From: Bacillota bacterium | GTDB lineage: Bacteria > Bacillota > Clostridia > Acetivibrionales > DSM-1351 | DNA: 11,068 nucleotides | Assembly: GCA_023436515.1 (NCBI GenBank) | Contig: JAEZIV010000420.1 | Span: 1-11,068, forward strand | Direction of reading: 5' to 3' | Shown: piece after piece, positions 1 to 5,296 of the stretch | Position numbering within the stretch: position 1 is the stretch's first letter | Layout: the number at the start of each line of letters is the position of its first letter | Made by a program: the position numbers and the translations under genes | The notes under the pieces: generated by a model | The model's database searches: none | The model's input: the letters and a program-made list of their open reading frames with translations, nothing else | Told to the model about the DNA's origin: nothing

Positions 1-813
1 AATTTTAGATTTACAATTACAACAAATGCGATATTATTAAATGAGGACAATAAGGATTTCATTAATAAAAATATGCATAATGTTGTGTTAAGCATCGATG
101 GGCGAAGTGAAACCAATGACAGGATGAGGCCAAGAGCTGACGGTACCGGAACCTACAACAGTATACTTCCGAAAATCAAGGACATGGCTGAAGCTCGAAA
201 CCAGGACAATTACTATGTAAGGGGAACCTTCACGAGAGAGAATCTTGATTTTGCTGCAGATGTTCTCCACCTGGCTGATCAGGGCTTTAAACAGATATCA
301 GTTGAACCTGTGGTAGCTGCCAGGGACTCGGGCTATGATATCCGCGAACAGGATCTGGACAAACTGTTTTCAGAATATGATAGGCTTGCTTATGAGTATG
401 TGAAACGATATAAAGAGGATGCTGGCTTTAACTTTTTCCACTTTATGATTGATCTTCAACAGGGGCCCTGTGTAATCAAAAGACTAGGTGGCTGCGGTTC
501 GGGACATGAGTATTTGGCAGTGACTCCTGAAGGGGACCTTTATCCCTGCCATCAGTTTGTAGGAGACGAGAAATTCAAGATGGGAAATATTCATCTGGGA
601 GAGTTCAACACAGATTCCCAGAAGGATTTTCAAAAGTCAAACGTCTATACTAAGAAGGACTGTTCTGAATGCTGGGCAAAATTTTACTGCAGTGGCGGTT
701 GTGCAGCTAACGCCTACCAATTTAATAATGATATTAATGTTCCTTACAAAATAGGCTGTGAACTGGAAAAGAAAAGGGTTGAATGTGCAATTTGGATTAA
801 AACTCAGGAATAG
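1..813 (+). CDS. scfB: SCIFF-peptide radical SAM maturase, C-terminal part (5' end outside window)
   Basis: The reading frame is open from base 1, so this is a 270-residue C-terminal fragment; ATG 73 is internal. The family installs a thioether cross-link in the SCIFF peptide (six Cys in forty-five residues) by S-adenosylmethionine radical chemistry. The N-terminal CxxxCxxC radical-SAM cluster site lies upstream of the window. Visible here are the end of the SAM barrel (SIDGR near residue 33) and a SPASM auxiliary-cluster domain: Cys 157, 165 and 183, then a CX2CX5CX3C block at Cys 221/224/230/234, then Cys 253 and 262. This Cys layout and the neighbourhood (carbonic-anhydrase-like gene, secD, secF) are typical of clostridial SCIFF loci. 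The precursor gene scfA would be expected just upstream and cannot be seen. A different peptide-maturing SPASM enzyme is possible but less likely. Confidence 0.85.
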   Translation, partial: NFRFTITTNAILLNEDNKDFINKNMHNVVLSIDGRSETNDRMRPRADGTGTYNSILPKIKDMAEARNQDNYYVRGTFTRENLDFAADVLHLADQGFKQISVEPVVAARDSGYDIREQDLDKLFSEYDRLAYEYVKRYKEDAGFNFFHFMIDLQQGPCVIKRLGGCGSGHEYLAVTPEGDLYPCHQFVGDEKFKMGNIHLGEFNTDSQKDFQKSNVYTKKDCSECWAKFYCSGGCAANAYQFNNDINVPYKIGCELEKKRVECAIWIKTQE

Positions 814-827
814 AAGGGGTAAACATT

Positions 828-1328
828 GTGATAAGAGATTTTAACAACATTACACCAAAGATTCACGAATCCGCATTTGTAGCACCGAACAGCACTGTAA
901 TCGGCGATGTTGTTCTGGGTGAAAATACCACCGTATGGTACAATGCAGTTTTAAGAGGAGATATTGACAGCATAGTTGTCGGCGAAAATTCAAATATTCA
1001 GGAAGGCTGTATCCTCCATTGCAAAAAGGGTGCAGACGTAAAGATCGGTTCTCATGTTACAGTAGGCCATGGGGCAATTTTACACAGCTGCCATATTGGC
1101 AATAACACACTGATCGGTATGGGTGCAATAGTACTTGACGACTCGGAAATAGGATGTAATTGCCTTGTAGCTGCCGGGAGTGTTGTAACTCCAAGGACAA
1201 AAATCCCTGACGGAAGTCTGATAGCCGGTAGTCCCGCGGTTGTAAAAAGGGTATTGACTGAAAAGGAAATTGAAGACATTAAGAATAATGCCAATGAGTA
1301 TATAAGTCTCTTAAAGCATTATAAGTAG
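828..1328 (+). CDS. Gamma-class carbonic anhydrase-like left-handed beta-helix protein
   Basis: A 166-residue protein of the YrdA/PaaY/CamH group. Members form trimers of left-handed beta-helices with a metal between subunits; several hydrate CO2, while others have no proven activity. Hexapeptide repeats run from about residue 17 to 140, followed by a C-terminal helix (from about 146). The three expected metal ligands are present as His64, His81 and His86 (GHGAILH pattern). The conserved Arg43, Asp45 and Gln58 equivalents of the active site are also there. It lacks the acidic loop of the archetypal Cam enzyme, as most of the short subgroup does. The start is GTG 828, with AGAAGGGG at 812-819 as ribosome site. 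The gene follows the maturase by 14 nt and is probably cotranscribed with it. Its metabolic role here is not shown by the sequence. Confidence 0.85.
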   Translation: MIRDFNNITPKIHESAFVAPNSTVIGDVVLGENTTVWYNAVLRGDIDSIVVGENSNIQEGCILHCKKGADVKIGSHVTVGHGAILHSCHIGNNTLIGMGAIVLDDSEIGCNCLVAAGSVVTPRTKIPDGSLIAGSPAVVKRVLTEKEIEDIKNNANEYISLLKHYK

Positions 1329-1433
1329 TGATGTTTTTTAGTTATAATTTTCAAAGGTTTTACAAATTTTACTTATGTAACAAATTGTATTTTACGTTAA
1401 AATTGTTGTGTAATTAAATGTAAATTTCCGGTG

Positions 1434-1453
1434 AACAAATAGACATATTTGTT
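1434..1453. promoter_or_regulatory. Perfect inverted repeat, candidate operator of the secD promoter
   Basis: AACAAATA (1434-1441) and TATTTGTT (1446-1453) are exact complements separated by 4 nt. The right arm overlaps the first two bases of the -35 box at 1452-1457. The placement fits a dimeric regulator, but I do not recognise the site as that of a known family. A second, smaller palindrome, ATTTTA-CGT-TAAAAT, sits at 1389-1403. Confidence 0.45.
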
Positions 1454-1480
1454 GACTAGGTTTTTTCTTAGTTATATAAT
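1452..1480 (+). promoter_or_regulatory. Sigma-A promoter for secD-secF
   Basis: TTGACT (1452-1457), a 17-nt spacer and TATAAT (1475-1480) make a near-perfect vegetative promoter. The start point should be near 1487, giving a leader of about 108 nt before secD. Confidence 0.85.
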
Positions 1481-1491
1481 GGCGTAAGGTG

Positions 1492-1568
1492 AATGAATCT
1501 TTACCGCATGCAAAGACTGCCTGTGGAAACTTTTGCTGCTGACAGTCTATAAATACTAAGGATTCGTT
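1492..1568 (+). promoter_or_regulatory. Structured 5' leader of secD (unassigned RNA element)
   Basis: AATGAATCTTTA (1492-1503) can pair with TAAGGATTCGTT (1557-1568): 12 bp including two G-U pairs. Enclosed is a second helix, AGACTG (1514-1519) with CAGTCT (1543-1548). An alternative pairing of GCAAAG (1510-1515) with CTTTTGC (1530-1536) competes with it. There is no U-run, so it does not look like a terminator. The secD ribosome site (1578-1584) lies just after the outer helix. I could not match it to a known riboswitch class. A 19-codon reading frame (1493-1552) runs through the same stretch. Confidence 0.4.
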
Positions 1569-1594
1569 ATTAAAATTAAGGGGGAATTCAACAA

Positions 1595-2953
1595 ATGAGA
1601 GGAAATAACGCGGTTAAATTTTTCTCCATACTGATTATCACAGGAATACTAACCTGGATAGCGGCTTATGGTTCTATTCTGGGAATTGAAATACCAGGAG
1701 TGAATGATATAAGACCGGGTATTGATATTCAGGGTGGAGTAGATGCAAAGCTGTATGCTGTAACCGATGACGGAAAAAAACCATCTGAAAAGGATTTGGA
1801 TGCAGCAAGATATACCATAGAAAGAAGATTGGATTCGAAAAATATATTTGATAAGGTGGTAACCGTTGATTATACAAAGGGTTACGTACTGGTTCAGATA
1901 CCGCATAAAAAAGGGGAAGCCTTTGATCCTCAGAAATCCATAGATGAGATTGGACAGACGGCCTTATTGACTTTCCAGGAAGTTGATGAAACAAAGGTGA
2001 ATGAGGATGGAACATATATTCCTGCCGATCCCACAAAGGAAGATGAGAAGGGTAGAATAATTCTCCAGGGTACGGATATTGTTGATGCTTCAGCTGAGCC
2101 TTCGTATGACAGTGCCGGTTTTGAAGTAAGCCTTAAGCTTTCGGATGCAGGTGCAAAGAAGTTTGCTGAAGCTACTGCAAGACTTGTTAATAAGCCTATA
2201 GCAATATTCATGGATAACAAGCAGATCAGTGCTCCTGTAGTTCAAACAGCCATTACCGGTGGTGAAGCCAGAATTTCACTTAACGGTACCCCTGTTGATG
2301 AACAGCAGGCTGAAGCAAAGGAACTCGCAGGACTTATTAAGTCAGGTGCTCTGCCCTTTAAGCTTGAAGCCAAGCAGGTTAACAACATAAGCCCGACCTT
2401 AGGCTCAAATGCATTAGCGGTTAGTATCGACGCTTTGATAGTTGCTTTTATTCTTATTTGTGCGTTTATGATATTTTATTACAGGCTGCCTGGGCTCATT
2501 GCTTGTATTGCGCTTTTCCTCCACACCGTTTTGGAACTTCTGGCTTTATCCTGGCTTCATATAACTGTTACTTTGCCCGGTATTGCCGGATTGATTCTTA
2601 CAATCGGTATGGCGGTTGATGCCAATGTAATAATATTTGAAAGAGTCAAGGAAGAGTTAAGAAGTGGAAAAACTCTTAGAGCTGCAATTGATGTTGGATT
2701 TAAAAGGGCGTTTTCGGCAGTTCTCGACGGTAACGTAACCACCATTATCTCTGCTTTAGTACTGCTCAAATTTGGTACTGGCCCTATACAGAGTTTTGCA
2801 TATACTCTGTTGATAGGTGTTGTATTAAGCTTTATAACTGCGGTTACAGCTACAAGAATGATGCTTATTGCTGTATCCGATCTTGATGTTGCAAAACATC
2901 CTGTTTTGTATGGTGTGAGTGCAAGACTGAAGGGGGGCAAGGCAAATGGTTAA
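1595..2953 (+). CDS. secD: Protein translocase subunit SecD
   Basis: SecD (452 residues) works with SecF in the cytoplasmic membrane, using the proton gradient to pull or release proteins coming out of SecYEG. TM1 is at about 8-26. The SecD signature DIQGG follows at 44-48, then a large extracytoplasmic P1 region to about 270. TM2 (276-294), TM3 (300-321), TM4 (326-348), TM5 (373-392) and TM6 (397-420) come next. TM4 carries GMAVDAN (338-344); Asp342 corresponds to the conserved residue implicated in proton transport. At 452 residues it is shorter than the E. coli protein, with a compact P1 domain as is usual in Firmicutes. Start ATG 1595 is set by AAGGGGG at 1578-1584. The end overlaps secF by 8 nt, implying translational coupling. 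Confidence 0.96.
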   Translation: MRGNNAVKFFSILIITGILTWIAAYGSILGIEIPGVNDIRPGIDIQGGVDAKLYAVTDDGKKPSEKDLDAARYTIERRLDSKNIFDKVVTVDYTKGYVLVQIPHKKGEAFDPQKSIDEIGQTALLTFQEVDETKVNEDGTYIPADPTKEDEKGRIILQGTDIVDASAEPSYDSAGFEVSLKLSDAGAKKFAEATARLVNKPIAIFMDNKQISAPVVQTAITGGEARISLNGTPVDEQQAEAKELAGLIKSGALPFKLEAKQVNNISPTLGSNALAVSIDALIVAFILICAFMIFYYRLPGLIACIALFLHTVLELLALSWLHITVTLPGIAGLILTIGMAVDANVIIFERVKEELRSGKTLRAAIDVGFKRAFSAVLDGNVTTIISALVLLKFGTGPIQSFAYTLLIGVVLSFITAVTATRMMLIAVSDLDVAKHPVLYGVSARLKGGKANG

Positions 2954-3911
2954 TTTGTATTCAAAAAAGAATTACTTTTTTATACTATCAGCAGTAATTA
3001 TACTTGTCGGTGTTCTAGCCTTTTTCAAATGGGGCTTTAAGCTGGATATCCAATTTGAAGGCGGAACAGTTATTGAATTAAGAGCAAACCAGGATACCTT
3101 TTCTGCTACAAATACTCAGGAAATGCAGACAAAAATAGCTGACTTTGTTACCAAAACAGTTAATAAGCCGGCATCAGTTCAAAAATCCTCCGCCTTTGAT
3201 GTTAGTGACAAAAGTGCCACCTACGATGTTATAAAAATAAGCATCGGAAGTCATGATACACTAACCAACGAGGAGTTAACAAGGGTAGAAGAAGCTGTAA
3301 TCAAAGAGTTTAAATTGACTGCTGAAGATCCTGTACTAAGTGAACAGAGTGTTGAGCCCTTTATAGGTAAGGAAATAATGCTAAATGGTTTAGCAGCTGT
3401 AGGTTTGGCGTTTTTATTGATTATTATATATGTTGCCTTCAGATTCAGGGTATTGTCAGGTGTATCAGCCGGTGTATTTGCTATAGTTGGAGTTTTACAT
3501 GATGCGTTGGTAATGATAGCGGTATATCTGATATTCCAGATACCGGTTAATGAATCCTTTATTGCTGCAATTCTGACCGTTATAGGTTATTCTATGAATG
3601 ATACCATTATCATTTATGATAGAATAAGAGAGAACAGCAGACTTTTGAGAAAGGTTCCATTGCCTGAAATGGTAAACAGCAGTATTATGCAGACTCTTCA
3701 CAGGTCCATAAATACTGGAATCACTTCTCTGATAGCAATAATTACGGTATACATTTTTGCAAGGGTCAATGGGATTGGTTCCATTGAGGAATTTGCCTTC
3801 CCACTCATCGTAGGTATAGCTACCGGCTGTTATTCATCAATATTTATAACAAGTCCTTTGTACGTAATGTGGAAAGACAACAAAAAGAAGGCTAAGGTTG
3901 CAAAAGCATAA
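2946..3911 (+). CDS. secF: Protein translocase subunit SecF
   Basis: SecF (321 residues) is the partner of SecD in the SecDF export motor. TM1 is at about 10-28, followed by the SecF form of the D-x-x-x-x-GG motif (Asp34 to Gly40). An extracytoplasmic loop runs to about residue 140, and a cluster of five C-terminal membrane segments follows. TM4 holds the diagnostic GYSMNDT (214-220) followed by IIIYDRIREN; Asp219 is the equivalent of the proton-relay acidic residue. The tail is lysine-rich (KDNKKKAKVAKA), as expected for a cytoplasmic end. Start ATG 2946 lies inside the end of secD, with GGGGGG at 2932-2937 eight nt upstream. A terminator follows directly. Confidence 0.96.
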   Translation: MVNLYSKKNYFFILSAVIILVGVLAFFKWGFKLDIQFEGGTVIELRANQDTFSATNTQEMQTKIADFVTKTVNKPASVQKSSAFDVSDKSATYDVIKISIGSHDTLTNEELTRVEEAVIKEFKLTAEDPVLSEQSVEPFIGKEIMLNGLAAVGLAFLLIIIYVAFRFRVLSGVSAGVFAIVGVLHDALVMIAVYLIFQIPVNESFIAAILTVIGYSMNDTIIIYDRIRENSRLLRKVPLPEMVNSSIMQTLHRSINTGITSLIAIITVYIFARVNGIGSIEEFAFPLIVGIATGCYSSIFITSPLYVMWKDNKKKAKVAKA

Positions 3912-3926
3912 AAAGATATAAACCAT

Positions 3927-3962
3927 AAAAAACCTCAGGGGCAAAGCCCTTGAGGTTTTTTT
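3927..3962. terminator. Bidirectional rho-independent terminator after secF
   Basis: Stem AACCTCAGGGGC (3931-3942), loop AAA, and GCCCTTGAGGTT (3946-3957): 12 bp with one G-U. It is flanked by an A-run (3927-3930) and a T-run (3958-3962). It can end secF on the plus strand and the small membrane-protein gene on the minus strand. Confidence 0.93.
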
Positions 3963-4022
3963 ATGTTGCGCCTAAACTTGTGTTGCGTGCAAAGAATAAG
4001 CTTAGTGTACCAATTCTTATCA

Positions 4023-4322
4023 CTATCGTCTTGGTTTTTTCTTAACTATCATATCAATAACCAAAGAAGCTATAATAAACTCTGCCATTACAAAAATGCT
4101 GTTAGTAATAAGAGTTGTAGTGGTAAAATCAAAAACACTACTAAAATTACTACTGGTTTTGTTTTGGACAAATAAAACAGTTGCTACCGCTAAAAGACTC
4201 AATGTAATCGGGGTAGCATATTTCAGCATCTTCTTTGGTAAATCTGCCATATCAACAATAGCAGAATTAAGTATTTTCAAAATATCTGTAGTAGCTGTTT
4301 TCTTCTTTTGATTACTTTCCAT
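4023..4322 (-). CDS. Small two-helix membrane protein, function unknown
   Basis: I do not recognise this 99-residue protein. The start is ATG at 4322 (minus strand), directed by an AGGGGGGGG ribosome site five nt upstream. The frame continues upstream to 4394 but has no ribosome site there. Residues 1-33 are polar, with basic and acidic residues (MESNQKKK...). A membrane segment follows at about 38-57 (PITLSLLAVATVLFV), then a Ser/Thr-rich linker, a second segment at about 73-92 (IFVMAEFIIASLVI), and a basic tail, KKKPRR. The tail suggests both ends are cytoplasmic. It stands alone, facing the secDF terminator, and no convincing promoter was found. It could be lineage-specific. A toxin-like or stress role cannot be excluded, but nothing shows it. 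Confidence 0.6.
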   Translation of the reverse strand: MESNQKKKTATTDILKILNSAIVDMADLPKKMLKYATPITLSLLAVATVLFVQNKTSSNFSSVFDFTTTTLITNSIFVMAEFIIASLVIDMIVKKKPRR

Positions 4323-4682
4323 GGATACCCCCCCCTGACATAACACTAAAATAGTAAAGTCAATTAATATCGGCCAAAGCTCCCATAAAGACAAGAGTTA
4401 ACTCACAATTCAAAATTGGTCGGAAAACTCGACTAAAGACGATAGTTTTAGACCGTAATTGACTTAAATAAAAATAGATTAACTCTACATTTGCCGTATT
4501 GTGTAGAATGCTTAAATTTAGACGTAAAAGTCCTGTTCATGAGTAATATTAACACCTGAGGGAAATAAGTTCAATGTTAATAATTGATAATACCGCATAC
4601 TTCGACATCATAATTACAGACATTGGTATTTATTTATGCAAACTGGTCGAATTAGCTAAAATCTTTTGTGTAGATAGAATGC

Positions 4683-4711
4683 TGGACAATATATTATAAT
4701 TACGCTATAAA
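4683..4711 (+). promoter_or_regulatory. Sigma-A promoter for the 93-codon gene
   Basis: TGGACA (4683-4688), a 17-nt spacer and TATAAA (4706-4711): five of six matches in each box. The start point would be about 4718, inside the left arm of the inverted repeat at 4715-4724. A TATAAT at 4695-4700 has no matching -35. Confidence 0.6.
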
Positions 4712-4714
4712 TTT

Positions 4715-4724
4715 GCACGAGAAT
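4715..4724 (+). repeat. Left arm of inverted repeat framing the 93-codon gene
   Basis: GCACGAGAAT is the exact reverse complement of ATTCTCGTGC at 5024-5033. With one bulged base the match extends outward by a further TTT/AAA. This arm lies at the predicted transcript start, directly before the ribosome site (4728-4733). Confidence 0.6.
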
Positions 4725-4739
4725 AATGGGGGGAAGGTA

Positions 4740-5021
4740 ATGGAACTGGTATACTCAAAGAAGTTGGAAATAAACGAGTCAGTAAAATACCAATGCAAGG
4801 AGATTAATCTAGAATATTATTTAGTAGCCTGCGAAACTGATAGCACCTGTTCATACGGCATTCAGATAAATTCCACTACTGATAAGGGTGAAGCTGAATC
4901 AACAGTAGTGGAGGATGTTTTTTCATCAAGAGCTAGAATGATTGAACTAATCAACATAATGTACCAAAATTCGGTAACTCCTGTAAGTATTAAGGATGTA
5001 ATATATGATTGTATATCATAA
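4740..5021 (+). CDS. Small conserved-type cytoplasmic protein, function unknown
   Basis: A 93-residue acidic protein without signal or membrane segment. The pattern (Tyr-Tyr-Leu-Val near residues 26-29, Tyr-Gly-Ile near 39-41, and the ending VTPVSIKDVIYD) resembles small clostridial proteins I remember as DUF6514. That assignment is from memory, and no function is known to me. It has three Cys (19, 31, 37) plus Cys 91, with no clear metal motif. The start is ATG 4740, preceded by GGGGGGAAGG at 4728-4737; a TTG at 4713 in the same frame would precede the predicted transcript start. The transcript is probably monocistronic: promoter 4683-4711, and no strong terminator seen behind it. Its ends are bracketed by a 10-nt inverted repeat. 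Confidence 0.7.
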   Translation: MELVYSKKLEINESVKYQCKEINLEYYLVACETDSTCSYGIQINSTTDKGEAESTVVEDVFSSRARMIELINIMYQNSVTPVSIKDVIYDCIS

Positions 5022-5023
5022 GA

Positions 5024-5033
5024 ATTCTCGTGC
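5024..5033 (-). repeat. Right arm of inverted repeat framing the 93-codon gene
   Basis: ATTCTCGTGC begins three nt after the TAA stop (5019-5021). It could pair with 4715-4724 in the mRNA and join its two ends. No target-site duplication is visible, so an insertion-element reading is not supported. Confidence 0.6.
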
Positions 5034-5076
5034 CAAAATAAACACCTGCTGGAATCATTAATTCATTAAAAAAATA

Positions 5077-5273
5077 TTGTATATTCGAAGGAAATAATTA
5101 ACTATTCCTTTGGGTATACTTTTTTTTATCAAAAAAGAAGGAATATTAATAATAATGTCGAACAAATATTAAGTCAATTACTATGGGATACTTTTAATAA
5201 ATACTGAATTGACACGGGTATTACTTTGTTGATGGTTTTTAAGAATAGTCGGCAAAATATTTGTATTTATAAT
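5077..5273 (+). promoter_or_regulatory. Regulatory region upstream of dnaG-rpoD
   Basis: TATTCCTT (5103-5110) can pair with AAGGAATA at 5138-5145 or with AAGGAAATA at 5088-5096, giving two mutually exclusive hairpins. GAAGGAATA (5137-5145) fits the sigma-H -35 pattern; 12 nt on, TCGAACA (5158-5164) is a partial -10. TGTCGAA (5156-5162), an exact Spo0A box core, overlaps it. Vegetative elements are unpaired: TTGACA at 5209-5214 has no good -10 at 16-18 nt, and TATAAT at 5268-5273 has no good -35. A promoter must be here, but I cannot say which is used. Confidence 0.4.
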
Positions 5274-5296
5274 ACCGGATTGGAATGTAGTGCATA

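Larger units (their letters stand above)
4323..4739. other. 417-nt divergent spacer with dyads and a Spo0A-box match
   Basis: No gene seen. There is an imperfect long dyad at 4414-4460 (AATT-GGTC-AAAACT against AGTTTT-GACC-AATT with small internal loops). A short palindrome, CAATT-CAA-AATTG, lies at 4406-4418, and a hairpin, TCTACA (4484-4489) with TGTAGA (4502-4507), follows. TTGTGTAGA occurs twice, at 4499-4507 and 4666-4674, each near a GAATGCT (ending at 4512 and 4683). TTCGACA at 4601-4607 is an exact Spo0A box core (TGTCGAA) on the minus strand. The promoter of the downstream gene is at 4683-4711. Confidence 0.5.

Noticed and set aside
1674..2036. Minus-strand frame of 120 codons within secD
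   Set aside because: It is fully inside the well-supported secD coding region; composition shadow.
3963..4311. Plus-strand frames at 3963-4175 and 4096-4311
   Set aside because: They overlap the minus-strand membrane-protein gene, lack ribosome sites, and the first begins inside the secF terminator region.
4323..4394. 24-codon N-terminal extension of the small membrane protein
   Set aside because: The upstream ATG at 4394 has no ribosome site, while the ATG at 4322 has a very strong one, which would lie within the extension.
4715..5033. Inverted repeat as the ends of a transposon or miniature element
   Set aside because: No target-site duplication, no transposase, arms only 10 nt, and the enclosed gene resembles a normal small clostridial protein.
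5149..5177. Minus-strand promoter match TTGACT-N17-TATTAT
   Set aside because: It would read toward the back of the 93-codon gene with no gene to serve. In AT-rich DNA such matches are common, though an antisense RNA is not excluded.
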